Shown: positions 1 to 6,396, counted from the first letter of the stretch. The stretch: DNA of 8,073 nt from an uncultured Anaerolineaceae bacterium (GCA_937890875.1 CALAEB010000006.1:1-8073); one strand, 5' to 3'. The notes: a model not told the origin generated them from the letters alone. A program made the numbers and translations.

Positions 1-526
1 GAACATCCGCTAAAGAAAGCAGGTCGGCCGGATCTTGGACAAAGGTGCCCAAGTCCCTGGTTTCAAAACCATCGGTATGGGTTAACAAATATTCAATTTT
101 CAGCGGTTCCACATAATTGTTGGGTACCTTGAAATTTTCCAAATATTCATTCACATCATGGTTAATGTCAATCAAACCCTGTTCTGCCAGTTGCAGCACA
201 CCGGCTATGGTAAAGATTTTTGAAACGGAGGCAACTCGGAAGATCGTTTCTTGTGGATTCACAGGAATATTTTTTTCAATATTCGCATACCCGTAGCCCC
301 TGGAAAGCAACAGCTCGCCATCCTTAACGACGACAATGGCCGCTCCGGGCACATGGTATTCGGACATTTTTTGTGTGAAAAAAGTATCCAAAAATGCCGA
401 TAATTTTTGGACATCCGAGGATATTTCATTTTTTGATTCCGCTAACACTGGGGTACTCTTGAATGGAAGCGCGATATTGACAGCAAATAAGAAAATAAAA
501 GCTTTTCGCATGAGTTGTTTCAGCAT
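1..526 (-). CDS. Serine beta-lactamase / PBP-like hydrolase, exported, C-terminus cut by window edge
   Basis: The reading frame starts at ATG 526-524 and stays open for 175 codons to the window edge, so the C-terminal part is missing. An AGGAGA Shine-Dalgarno lies just upstream. Residues 1-29 form a Sec signal peptide: basic start (K3, R7, K8), hydrophobic core AFIFLFAVNIAL, likely cleavage after VLA. The mature part follows the Beta-lactamase (PF00144, class C/esterase/DD-peptidase) pattern: HVPGAAIVVVKDGELL (residues 58-73), then FRVASVSKIFT with the S100-x-x-K103 nucleophile motif, then LLTHTDGF (147-154). These enzymes work outside the membrane on penicillin-like amides, D-Ala-D-Ala peptides or esters. 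The later YxN and KTG-like motifs lie beyond the window, so beta-lactamase, DD-peptidase and esterase cannot be told apart. It is the last minus-strand gene visible, 274 bp after the glycosyltransferase, probably a separate unit. Family call is secure, substrate unknown. Confidence 0.9.
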   Translation of the reverse strand, partial: MLKQLMRKAFIFLFAVNIALPFKSTPVLAESKNEISSDVQKLSAFLDTFFTQKMSEYHVPGAAIVVVKDGELLLSRGYGYANIEKNIPVNPQETIFRVASVSKIFTIAGVLQLAEQGLIDINHDVNEYLENFKVPNNYVEPLKIEYLLTHTDGFETRDLGTFVQDPADLLSLADV

Positions 527-558
527 CCTGTTTCTCCTGAACATACAGCAGTGGCATT

Positions 559-575
559 ATTAAGAAGTTCTTAAT
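559..575. promoter_or_regulatory. Perfect 17-bp palindrome upstream of the beta-lactamase-family gene
   Basis: ATTAAGAA-G-TTCTTAAT is a perfect inverted repeat with 8-bp arms and a 1-nt centre. It ends 33 bp before the start codon of the hydrolase gene at 526. Size, symmetry and place suit an operator for a dimeric repressor. A TTGACA hexamer (minus strand, 624-629) lies further upstream but has no good -10 at normal distance, so the promoter is not resolved. Operator function is inference. Confidence 0.45.
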
Positions 576-800
576 TGTTTACGGCTGAACAGAGAATCTG
601 TTGCATTCGTTATTTGGTTGGAATGTCAAAAGGGGTAAATTTCCCAAAAGGGTTGTTGGTTGTTCTTTATTTTAAACAATTTGGCTTTTGATATCCCAAC
701 CTTAGCTGAAAGTGCTGTGCATATTGAGGCGGAATGTCAGAAGTCGGATAAAGCGCGGAATCTGCGGTTTTGGTTTTCGGCCGTTTGCTCTTATTGGTCC

Positions 801-1940
801 CTATTTTGTCTCACTGCGATACCGGGCAATACCGGCGATCGTCCGTTGGTAATCCGCGAAAACTTTGTCGACGGAAAAGATCTCCGCTCTTTGCTGCAAG
901 ACGGTGGGAGAAGGCAAGGTTTCGGGATGCTCCAACCCTCGGATAATTGCTTCAGCCATCCGATCTTTTTCTCCGATCGGGATCAGTGTGCCGTATCGTC
1001 CGTTATCCAGAATCTCAGCCGGGCCGTGCGGACAATCAACCGAGATGACAGGCGTCCCGCAGGCCAGCGCTTCGGCTAACGCGATATTGAATCCTTCATA
1101 GTGTGAGGTGCAGAGCATTATGGCTGCGTGCGCCATGTACGGGTAAGGGTTCCGGATGCTGCCGGGCATCCGGACAACGTCCGCCAATCTCAGGTCCCTG
1201 ACCATCTGTTCCAGGACCGGGCGTTCCTCCCCTTCTCCGAGGATCATCAGGCGTACTTTTCGCTTTTCGGTCACTTGCCGGAAAACGTCCAGCATAAACG
1301 GATAATTTTTTTCCTTGGCCAGCCTGCCGACGGACAGGAGCAGCGGAATGGTTTTGTCGCTGAGCCAGGGATCGTCAACCGGCTCCTCTTTGAGGCGGCG
1401 GATTTGTTCCGGATGGATCGGATTGTGGATCACGCCTATTTTCCCAGCAGATATCTTTAAAGTCTCCTGTAAATCCTTTGCCGCGCCTGCGGAGACGACG
1501 ATAATTTTATCCGCTGATGGATAAAGCAGCCGTGAGATTTGCACCAGCCACCGTTCTTTGCCGCCTTTGGCAAGGTTGTTCAATGAGATCGTGCTGTGTT
1601 CCGTGGCAATCAGCATGGCGGATGCTCCGGACAAACGCCGGGCAAGAATGGCGACGTTATTTAGATGCGTGAGATTGCTGATCAATACATCCGGCGAGTT
1701 TTTTCGCAGGTAGCTGATTAAGGGAAACAGCGCGCTCGCGCTATGCGATTTTCCTAAGTTCACGATATTCACTCGCGGGTCCGCCTGTGAGAGCAGTTCT
1801 CCGCCCTGGTTTACCAGTACCAGATCCACAAGATATCCGGCGTCAGCAAACTTCGGGAGCAAAGTGACGACCATTTTCTCGGCACCGCCGATTCGTAAGT
1901 CGTAGGAAAAGAAAGCGATCCTTTTCATCCGGTCATTCAT
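801..1940 (-). CDS. GT4-family glycosyltransferase (GT-B fold)
   Basis: A 379-aa protein of normal length for glycosyltransferase family 4, which moves a sugar from a nucleotide-sugar to a glycan or lipid acceptor on the cytoplasmic side of the membrane. N-terminal acceptor domain (about 6-175): IAFFSYDLRIGGAEKMV carries the GGAE glycine-rich loop. C-terminal donor domain (about 198-370): SVGRLAKEKNYPF has the phosphate-binding R206 and K211, LGEGEER follows at 234-240, then the E-x7-E motif E282-GFNIALA-E290, then ACGTPVISVDCPHGPAEIL (293-311). The DCPxGPxEI stretch is typical of the GT4 subgroup of capsule, O-antigen and glycoprotein transferases that includes PglJ/PglH-like enzymes, but the sugar cannot be named. 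No signal peptide or membrane segment is seen. The start is uncertain: M1 has little room for a Shine-Dalgarno, and M5 (ATG 1928-1926) is a good alternative. It stands alone between two intergenic gaps. Confidence 0.92.
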   Translation of the reverse strand: MNDRMKRIAFFSYDLRIGGAEKMVVTLLPKFADAGYLVDLVLVNQGGELLSQADPRVNIVNLGKSHSASALFPLISYLRKNSPDVLISNLTHLNNVAILARRLSGASAMLIATEHSTISLNNLAKGGKERWLVQISRLLYPSADKIIVVSAGAAKDLQETLKISAGKIGVIHNPIHPEQIRRLKEEPVDDPWLSDKTIPLLLSVGRLAKEKNYPFMLDVFRQVTEKRKVRLMILGEGEERPVLEQMVRDLRLADVVRMPGSIRNPYPYMAHAAIMLCTSHYEGFNIALAEALACGTPVISVDCPHGPAEILDNGRYGTLIPIGEKDRMAEAIIRGLEHPETLPSPTVLQQRAEIFSVDKVFADYQRTIAGIARYRSETK

Positions 1941-1973
1941 TCCAGCTGTAAAATAAACTGCCTTTAGTATGCT

Positions 1974-2018
1974 GAATTTTGAAAAGTATGCGGATCACAA
2001 AAAACTTTTTCAAAATTC
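1974..2018 (-). repeat. Bulged inverted repeat in the leader of the glycosyltransferase gene
   Basis: GAATTTTGAAAAG (1974-1986) and CTTTTTCAAAATTC (2005-2018) are reverse complements except for one extra T, giving a 13-bp stem with one bulge and an 18-nt loop. It lies 34 bp upstream of the 1940 start codon. It has no U-tract after it on the minus strand, so it is not an ordinary terminator. It could be an operator or a leader-RNA hairpin. Confidence 0.4.
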
Positions 2019-2074
2019 GAGTTGGTCGAAACCCTGGTGTAAATTTCGAATGATTCTGCTGTTATTAAAACAGG

Positions 2075-2098
2075 ACTGCCATACAAGTGCATGGCAGT
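2075..2098 (-). terminator. Possible intrinsic terminator after the zinc-ribbon gene
   Basis: ACTGCCAT and ATGGCAGT form a perfect 8-bp stem with an 8-nt loop (2083-2090), 31 nt past the stop codon of the minus-strand zinc-ribbon gene. In that direction it is followed by CCTGTTTTAATA, a short and interrupted U-tract. Position is right; strength is modest. Confidence 0.5.
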
Positions 2099-2129
2099 AG
2101 AAACAAAACAGTAACAAAAGAATATCGAC

Positions 2130-2303
2130 TTATTTCTTGGGTGCTTCCATACCGTCATGAAGTTCGGTACGGCCGATCCGGTAGATTTTTGTTCCGCAGA
2201 CCGGGCAAGTTCCAAAAACGACAGCGCTGCCGCGTTTATTGAATGATGGAGTTGCTCCAATAATCTCACGCTTGGCTTTACATTTTACACAATATCCTTC
2301 CAT
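2130..2303 (-). CDS. DUF5679-like zinc-ribbon miniprotein
   Basis: A 57-aa protein that begins MEGYCVKCKAKREI and has two CxxC knuckles, C5-VK-C8 and C33-PV-C36, followed by GTKIYRIGR. This matches the DUF5679 family as I remember it (MEGYCVKCKAKREI...GTCPVCGTKMYRIGK), short cytosolic proteins expected to bind one zinc ion through four cysteines. Their molecular role is not established. Nucleic-acid or protein binding is a guess from the fold. The start at 2303 is chosen over an in-frame ATG at 2327 because GGAGG (2310-2314) sits 6 nt before it and family members begin at MEGYC. The C-terminal tail (TELHDGMEAPKK, 46-57) is polar and extends past the ribbon. It appears monocistronic, with a hairpin 31 nt downstream. 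Confidence 0.85.
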   Translation of the reverse strand: MEGYCVKCKAKREIIGATPSFNKRGSAVVFGTCPVCGTKIYRIGRTELHDGMEAPKK

Positions 2304-2309
2304 TATTAG

Positions 2310-2314
2310 CCTCC
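2310..2314 (-). promoter_or_regulatory. Shine-Dalgarno GGAGG that fixes the zinc-ribbon start
   Basis: On the minus strand GGAGG is followed by 6 nt (CTAATA) and ATG 2303-2301. The longer in-frame start at 2327 has no such site and lies upstream of this one. Confidence 0.8.
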
Positions 2315-2649
2315 AATTTCTTTTCAATATAATAAGATTTTCGGTCTATAACTTGTTGGAATCATGAGTTTTGTCTCACACGCCACAAGCTTATTTCATA
2401 GTATATCAACAGTTACTCAAATATGCTATAGAAATCAAGCCATTTCCGCGAGAAAATTACAAATTTCAGCCCGGCAGTCTGAAACAGGAAGATTATCATG
2501 ACAAAAAATACATGATTTCTCTTTCGGCGGGAAATGAAGGGCTCCGGCGCTAATCTCGTAAAACAGGGATAAAATGATAAAAAAGTACGAAAAAAGTGCC
2601 ATTTATTGTGTTAATAAACGGTGCCCGCTGATTTTTTCCTTTTTTACGG

Positions 2650-2674
2650 ATAACCGTCCGGTCCGGACAGTTAT
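2650..2674. repeat. GC-rich hairpin in the 560-bp gap
   Basis: ATAAC-C-GTCCG-GTC-CGGAC-A-GTTAT: 5 bp, one mismatch, 5 bp, with a 3-nt loop. Neither strand has a proper U-tract directly after it, so it does not read as a standard terminator. Function unknown. Confidence 0.4.
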
Positions 2675-2756
2675 TTCCTATCATAAAAAAAATATTACAT
2701 TTTTTTTACATATCCGGCCTTTAATTCGAAAGGGGTACCGTATTCCGGATAAAACA

Positions 2757-2797
2757 GCAATTCAAAATATGGGAAATCTGGATCCTTTTTGAATTGC
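2757..2797 (-). terminator. Possible terminator of the lysS-HAD transcript
   Basis: GCAATTCAAAA (2757-2767) and TTTTGAATTGC (2787-2797) form a perfect 11-bp stem with a 19-nt loop. Read on the minus strand it is followed by TGTTTTATCC, a short U-rich tail. It lies about 67 nt past the HAD stop codon. The loop is long, so this is a moderate call. Confidence 0.45.
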
Positions 2798-2841
2798 CGG
2801 GATAAAAGCAGGAAGCTTGCGTTTCGCTTGTTCTTTTTGAA

Positions 2842-2864
2842 GGGATTCCCGTATTTCGGGACCC
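2842..2864 (-). repeat. GC hairpin touching the HAD phosphatase stop codon
   Basis: GGG-ATT-CCCG-TATTT-CGGG-A-CCC folds into an outer GGG/CCC and an inner CCCG/CGGG stem. Its last base overlaps the TAG stop (2866-2864, minus strand). Downstream on the minus strand comes TTCAAAAAG, with no U-tract. It may protect the mRNA 3' end rather than terminate transcription. Confidence 0.35.
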
Positions 2865-3538
2865 TATTTCGGAAAGCCGAGCAACCGTTCGAATTCAGAA
2901 AAATCTAATGAAGCAAAGCTCTGCAGCGCAATATCAGCGGCGGACATCTCTTCCACCCTTTTGGATGTGGCGATTCCCACGCATTTCATCCCGGCTGCTT
3001 CGGCGCCTTGCATTCCGGCCAAGGAATCTTCAATAACCACGCAGGCTTCCGGCGCCATATTTAAAGAGCGTGCGGCAAGCAGGAAAATATCCGGCGCGGG
3101 TTTGGGTGGTAAATAATTCCCGGAAATGATATTCCCAAAATAGTGCTGTATCTCCAGCGCCTGCAGTTCGGTCAGGATGGTCGAAAGCTCGCTGGAAGAA
3201 GCAATCGCCATAGGAACGCCGGCCGCATAAAAATGATCCAGGACGCGTTTCACACCGGGGACGAACCGGATGTTTCCTGTTTCCCTGATAATCTTATTGA
3301 ATAGTTCATGATATTCCGCCGAAATTTGTTGTTTCCTGGTTTCCGGAAGCGCGTTGTCATAGATCAGATCCAATATTCCGGGGAATGACTTGCCGAAATA
3401 GCGCTGTTTATAGGCTTCGGAAGTTATTCTTTGCGGGGCATTATATTTTTCCAGAATGACGGTTAAGGCCTGATAAAAACTATCAAAAGAATCTGAAATT
3501 GTCCCGTCCAGATCCCAGAGAATCGCATATCGAGTCAT
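2864..3538 (-). CDS. HAD-superfamily phosphatase, beta-phosphoglucomutase-like subfamily
   Basis: A 224-aa protein, the usual length for a HAD hydrolase with a helical cap inserted after motif I. Motif I is WDLDGTISDS with nucleophile D9 and acid/base D11. Motif II is AIASSS (111-116). The motif III lysine is K146 in PPKPAPDIF. Motif IV is VVIEDSLAGMQGAEAAGM with Mg-binding E170 and D171. The KPxPDxF and EDSxxGxxAAxxAGM signatures point to the phosphoglucomutase/phosphoglycolate-like group, which cleaves small phosphate esters or moves a phosphoryl group. The substrate cannot be read from sequence. The cap residues usual in true beta-phosphoglucomutases are not evident to me, so I give no symbol. 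The start ATG lies 4 nt after the lysS stop, with only a weak GAAGAA ahead of it, so translation is probably coupled to lysS. Cytosolic, no signal peptide. Confidence 0.88.
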   Translation of the reverse strand: MTRYAILWDLDGTISDSFDSFYQALTVILEKYNAPQRITSEAYKQRYFGKSFPGILDLIYDNALPETRKQQISAEYHELFNKIIRETGNIRFVPGVKRVLDHFYAAGVPMAIASSSELSTILTELQALEIQHYFGNIISGNYLPPKPAPDIFLLAARSLNMAPEACVVIEDSLAGMQGAEAAGMKCVGIATSKRVEEMSAADIALQSFASLDFSEFERLLGFPK

Positions 3539-3542
3539 TTTG

Positions 3543-5069
3543 TTATTCTTCTTCAGTGTTGCTGTCGCGTTCGCGCAGATGCGGGAAAAGGATAACCTCC
3601 CGGATCGTCCGGCTGTCGGTGAACAGCATGGTCAACCGGTCGATACCCATTCCGAACCCGCCGCAGGGCGGCATGCCATACCGCATCGCGCGCAGATAAT
3701 CTTCATCTATCGGGTTGTTTTCATCGTCGTCGGATGCGTAAGCCCGGCCCAGCTCCAGAAAGCGGATTTCCTGATCAATCGGATCGTTCAATTCGGTGAA
3801 TGCGTTGCAAAGTTCCATTCCGGCGATGAAGCCTTCAAATCGTTCGGTCGTGGTCGGATCATCCGGTTTTCTTTTCGCCAGCGGAGAAATTTCCCAGGGA
3901 TAATCATACAGGAATGTCGGCTGAATAAACGCCGGCTCGAGATAATCGCCGACAAGCTGATCAATCAATTTCCCGCGCGGCGTTCCCGGTTTAAACTGGA
4001 TGCTTTTCGCGGTCATGGCTGCCCCGAGGGATTCCTGATCCGGATATTGCGAAATATCAATGCCGGTTTTTTCCAGAATGCTGTCCCGCATATTGACCCT
4101 GGCCCAGGGCTTGGAAAGGTCGATCTCAACATTATTGTAGGTAAATTGGGTGCGCCCCAGCGCTTTTTCCGCCGCAAAGCGGATCATTTTTTCGGTAAAA
4201 TCCATCACCTTCAAATAGTCAAAGTAGGCGCAATAAAATTCAAGCTGCGTAAATTCAGGGTTATGTTTATAGGAAACGCCTTCGTTGCGAAAATCCCGGC
4301 CAATCTCGTAAACTCTGTCAAGCCCGCCGACTAATAATCGTTTCAGATAAAGTTCGAAGGAGATCCGCAGGTATAAGTCCTGATGCAGCTGGTTATGATG
4401 GGTTGTGAATGGCTTTGCGGCCGCGCCGCCATAAATTGGCTGCAGGATCGGCGTCTCAACCTCAAGAAAGTCATTCATATCCAGGAATTCCCGCAATGCG
4501 TTGACGATTTTTGTCCGTGTCCTGAAAATTTCCCTCACGTTGGGGTTAACTGCCAAATCGGCGTAACGCTGACGGTACCGAATTTCAGGATCGGAGAATC
4601 CGGTATAACGGACCAATTCTCCGTCCACCATTTCTTCCTTTGCTGCCGGAAGCGGAGAAATCGCTTTTGCCAGTAAGCGGAAATCATCCACCAGCAGAGA
4701 AATTTCACCCGATTTTGTCCGCATCATTGACCCGTGCGCCTCGATAAAATCGCCGATATCGAAGAAATCTTTAAAAAACTGGAGTTTTTCACCTAACTCA
4801 TTGATGCGAAGGAACAGCTGAATTTTTCCGGTGCTATCTTCGATATGCGTGAATGCCAGCTTCCCCATTACGCGCAGCGAGCGCATTCTTCCGGCAAGCG
4901 TAAATTCAACCGGCTGGTCCTTCTCATCGGTTTCCGCTTTTTCGAACGCGTTGCTGGCCTGACTGATGGTCGCGTCGATGTTCGCGCGGGTAGGGTAGGC
5001 GACAAGTCCAAACTGCTCTAATTTGCGGATTTTTTCAACCCTGATTTTTTCGAGTTCGTTAAGTTCCAT
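3543..5069 (-). CDS. lysS: Lysyl-tRNA synthetase, class II
   Basis: A 508-aa enzyme of standard LysRS-II length that charges tRNA-Lys with lysine using ATP in the cytosol. The N-terminal OB-fold anticodon-binding domain covers about 55-137 (VEFTLAGRMRSLRVMGK, then FTHIEDSTGKIQLFL). Class II motif 1 surrounds FLEVETPILQPIYGGA (201-216). Motif 2 is FRNEGVSYKHNPEFTQLE (260-277). Motif 3 is GGFGMGIDRLTMLF (470-483) with the conserved R478. The lysine-pocket segments FELYLKRLLVGG (238-249) and GMELCNAFTELNDP (417-430) are intact. Start chosen at 5069: AAGG lies 7 nt before ATG. The C-terminus ends in an acidic NTEEE tail. It is followed after 4 nt by the HAD gene and preceded by a long leader. greA and tRNA-Lys(UUU) lie upstream on the same strand; greA-lysS adjacency is known from other bacteria. 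Confidence 0.98.
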   Translation of the reverse strand: MELNELEKIRVEKIRKLEQFGLVAYPTRANIDATISQASNAFEKAETDEKDQPVEFTLAGRMRSLRVMGKLAFTHIEDSTGKIQLFLRINELGEKLQFFKDFFDIGDFIEAHGSMMRTKSGEISLLVDDFRLLAKAISPLPAAKEEMVDGELVRYTGFSDPEIRYRQRYADLAVNPNVREIFRTRTKIVNALREFLDMNDFLEVETPILQPIYGGAAAKPFTTHHNQLHQDLYLRISFELYLKRLLVGGLDRVYEIGRDFRNEGVSYKHNPEFTQLEFYCAYFDYLKVMDFTEKMIRFAAEKALGRTQFTYNNVEIDLSKPWARVNMRDSILEKTGIDISQYPDQESLGAAMTAKSIQFKPGTPRGKLIDQLVGDYLEPAFIQPTFLYDYPWEISPLAKRKPDDPTTTERFEGFIAGMELCNAFTELNDPIDQEIRFLELGRAYASDDDENNPIDEDYLRAMRYGMPPCGGFGMGIDRLTMLFTDSRTIREVILFPHLRERDSNTEEE

Positions 5070-5522
5070 CCAAATACCTTTTTTTGAGATTCCCTAAATT
5101 ATTGTTTCATTCGGTAATTCAATTTGCGGCGTTTCCGGCTTGATTGTCGCTGTTTTTAGCCGGCATAAAAGAAACTACGGCAATGAGAATGCGTAATCGA
5201 TTGATTGGCGAATGCCGAAACACCGGCGTTAATTATAGTTCAGACAAAGAACCGGATATGACACCGTGACCTGAAACCGGCAAATCGAAATTTGCGGACC
5301 CCTTTCAAAAGCGGAAAAATAGTGGTTCTTCCGGTTCCTGTTTTCGCACAGAACCGGGAGAACCACAGCGTACTTTTCCATCACTCGAATTGCTGGTTCG
5401 GAACGAAGGCGATGACAATGGCTCCGGCGCAATAGCTTTTTCCCTTACGGAAAATACTGCCGCCGGACAGCTTATCTCAGCAAGATGTGCTGCGTTCCGG
5501 ATAAGACTGATGGCAGGATCGG
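5070..5522. other. 453-bp untranslated interval between greA and lysS
   Basis: No convincing gene. A 67-codon minus-strand frame at 5229-5432 runs straight through the strong hairpin at 5322-5366 and shows no motif. The greA-proximal half ends in that hairpin, which likely terminates greA. The lysS-proximal half (5070-5310) should hold the lysS promoter. A TATAAT (minus strand, 5232-5237) lies 162 nt before the lysS start, but no good -35 is at the right distance. Several CGGC/GCCG short repeats (near 5132-5225) could fold in the lysS leader. I found no T-box AGGGTGGNACCGCG signature. Confidence 0.55.
5312..5366 (-). terminator. Strong intrinsic terminator between greA and lysS
   Basis: GTGGTTCTTCCGGTTC (5322-5337) pairs with GAACCGGGAGAACCAC (5351-5366) through 16 bp with a single G-U wobble. 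The 13-nt loop can shorten further by CTGT/ACAG pairing. On the minus strand the stem is followed by TATTTTTCC. It lies about 157 nt after the greA stop and 253 nt before lysS, so it most simply ends the greA transcript. Confidence 0.72.
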
Positions 5523-5993
5523 CTACCGAACGTCAATGATTTTTATCTGGTAAGAGCCGATCGGCGCGGAAACCTGAACAATATCGCCTTTCTTGTGCCC
5601 GATAACAGCTTTGCCGATGGGCGACTCGTTGGATATTTTATTCTGGTCCGGATCGGCCTCCGGAGCACCGACGATTGTGAATGTCTCGACCGTATCCTCT
5701 CCTTCTTCCGAGATCTGTACCTTTGAACCGACTTCGATGATGCCATTGTTATCCGATGGCTCAACGATTCTTGCGACGGCAACCAGGTATTCTAATTCCT
5801 TGATTTTGCCTTCTGTGAACGACTGTTCATTTTTCGCCGCTTCATATTCAGCGTTTTCCAACAGGTCATCCCCACCGCCTTCAATTGCATTGCGCAACCG
5901 TTCGGATACTTCTGCCCGTTTGACATCGCGCAGATAATTGAGCTCGGATACAAGTTTGTCGTATCCTTCGCGTGTAAGAATTGTATTTGTCAT
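5523..5993 (-). CDS. greA: Transcription elongation factor GreA
   Basis: A 156-aa protein, normal GreA length (158 in E. coli). It enters the RNA polymerase secondary channel and stimulates cleavage of backtracked RNA so that stalled complexes restart. The N-terminal coiled-coil hairpin spans about 6-77. Its tip carries GDDLLENAEYEAAK, where D43 and E46 match the Mg-coordinating D41 and E44 of E. coli, although the tip loop appears one residue longer. The C-terminal FKBP-like domain (about 82-156) contains TFTIVGAPEADPDQNKIS and SPIGKAVIGHKKGD. AGGGG precedes the ATG by 7 nt. The gene lies between tRNA-Lys, whose terminator is just upstream, and a strong terminator downstream. Its own promoter is not obvious in the 85-bp gap, so read-through from the tRNA promoter is possible. 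Confidence 0.97.
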   Translation of the reverse strand: MTNTILTREGYDKLVSELNYLRDVKRAEVSERLRNAIEGGGDDLLENAEYEAAKNEQSFTEGKIKELEYLVAVARIVEPSDNNGIIEVGSKVQISEEGEDTVETFTIVGAPEADPDQNKISNESPIGKAVIGHKKGDIVQVSAPIGSYQIKIIDVR

Positions 5994-6030
5994 ATGTGAC
6001 CCCTAAATACAAGATATTGGCACAATTAGA

Positions 6031-6059
6031 AATAAAAAATACCCCCCTCATCAGAGGAG
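6031..6059 (-). terminator. Small terminator after tRNA-Lys
   Basis: On the minus strand CTCCTC (6059-6054), loop TGAT and GAGGGG (6049-6044) give a 6-bp stem with one G-U pair. It is followed by GGTATTTTTTATTT. It starts 19 nt after the tRNA 3' end and lies in front of greA, so it should end the tRNA transcript or reduce read-through into greA. Confidence 0.6.
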
Positions 6060-6078
6060 AGCTAAAATAACTGTTTTG

Positions 6079-6150
6079 TGAGCGTACTGGGACTCGAACC
6101 CAGAACAAATGGCTTAAAAGGCCACTGCTCTACCATTGAGCTATACGCCC
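6079..6150 (-). tRNA. tRNA-Lys (anticodon UUU)
   Basis: A complete 72-nt cloverleaf on the minus strand. Acceptor GGGCGTA pairs with TACGCTC (one G-U). The D arm is GCTC-AATGGTA-GAGC. The anticodon arm is GTGGC-CTTTTAA-GCCAT, with anticodon TTT at 6118-6116. Variable loop TTGTT, T arm CTGGG-TTCGAGT-CCCAG, discriminator A. CCA is not encoded (the next bases are CAA), so it must be added afterwards. It decodes AAA and AAG lysine codons and is the substrate class of the LysRS encoded downstream on the same strand. Confidence 0.97.
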
Positions 6151-6169
6151 TTGTCAAAATTACTTGGCT

Positions 6170-6198
6170 ATTCTAACACGCAGGTACTTTTGTGTCAA
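6170..6198 (-). promoter_or_regulatory. Sigma-70-type promoter of tRNA-Lys
   Basis: On the minus strand TTGACA (6198-6193), a 17-bp spacer and TAGAAT (6175-6170). The -35 is perfect, the -10 is 5 of 6 and the spacing ideal. Predicted start near 6163, about 13 nt before the mature tRNA 5' end. Confidence 0.8.
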
Positions 6199-6368
6199 TG
6201 CGATTTGATTTTTCGCATAAGACCACTGATCCGCAGTTCTTTCCTGGATATCCGGACCAAAAAATCGAACCACTGTTTCTCTGATATACGTGATATGTAA
6301 CCTGTGAATTTTTCAAAAAACAAACAAAATGTTAATAAATAATTAATGTTTTTTGTCATAAAATCGGC

Positions 6369-6396
6369 TTGACAAGAGCTCGTCAGACAATATAAT
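6369..6396 (+). promoter_or_regulatory. Perfect-consensus sigma-70 promoter, plus strand
   Basis: TTGACA (6369-6374) and TATAAT (6391-6396) are both perfect, with a 16-bp spacer. The DNA upstream (about 6309-6362) is A/T-rich with A and T runs like an UP element. Predicted start near 6403. No protein gene follows on this strand; transcription would run about 130 nt to the terminator ending near 6535. It diverges from the tRNA-Lys promoter. Confidence 0.8.

Larger units (their letters stand above)
2304..2863. other. 560-bp region without a convincing gene
   Basis: I see no convincing protein. Plus-strand open frames at 2371-2553 (TTG start), 2364-2501 and 2574-2792 lack a credible ribosome site or recognisable motif. 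The DNA is AT-rich with A and T runs near 2570-2720 and holds the hairpins listed separately, plus a TTCGAA site at 2725-2730 flanked by TATCCGG (2711-2717) and CCGGATA. It must contain the promoter of the zinc-ribbon gene, which I could not pin down, and the 3' end of the lysS-HAD transcript. Confidence 0.6.

Noticed and set aside
624..629. TTGACA on the minus strand as the -35 of the beta-lactamase-family gene
   Set aside because: No acceptable -10 lies 15-19 bp downstream (the hexamer at 17 bp is ATGCAA), so I do not call a promoter.
659..668. GTTGTTCTTT shared with the 20-bp inverted repeat at 7676-7695, as evidence of a dispersed repeat
   Set aside because: Only 10 bp of low-complexity G/T sequence are shared and the flanks differ, so chance is adequate.
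1964..2269. 101-codon minus-strand frame overlapping the zinc-ribbon gene
   Set aside because: It is an out-of-frame shadow of the zinc-ribbon gene, which has the GGAGG site and two CxxC motifs, and its C-terminal half reads through the hairpins at 2075-2098 and 1974-2018.
2371..2792. Plus-strand frames of 60 and 72 codons (2371-2553, 2574-2792)
   Set aside because: The first relies on a TTG start without a Shine-Dalgarno and the second is full of homopolymer-derived residues. Neither resembles a protein family and they oppose the local gene direction.
5070..5366. T-box or lysine riboswitch upstream of lysS
   Set aside because: No AGGGTGGNACCGCG antiterminator signature or recognisable specifier loop is seen. 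The hairpin lies 253 nt from lysS and is better explained as a greA terminator.
5229..5432. 67-codon minus-strand frame between greA and lysS
   Set aside because: No ribosome site or domain motif, and it overlaps the strong terminator stem at 5322-5366.
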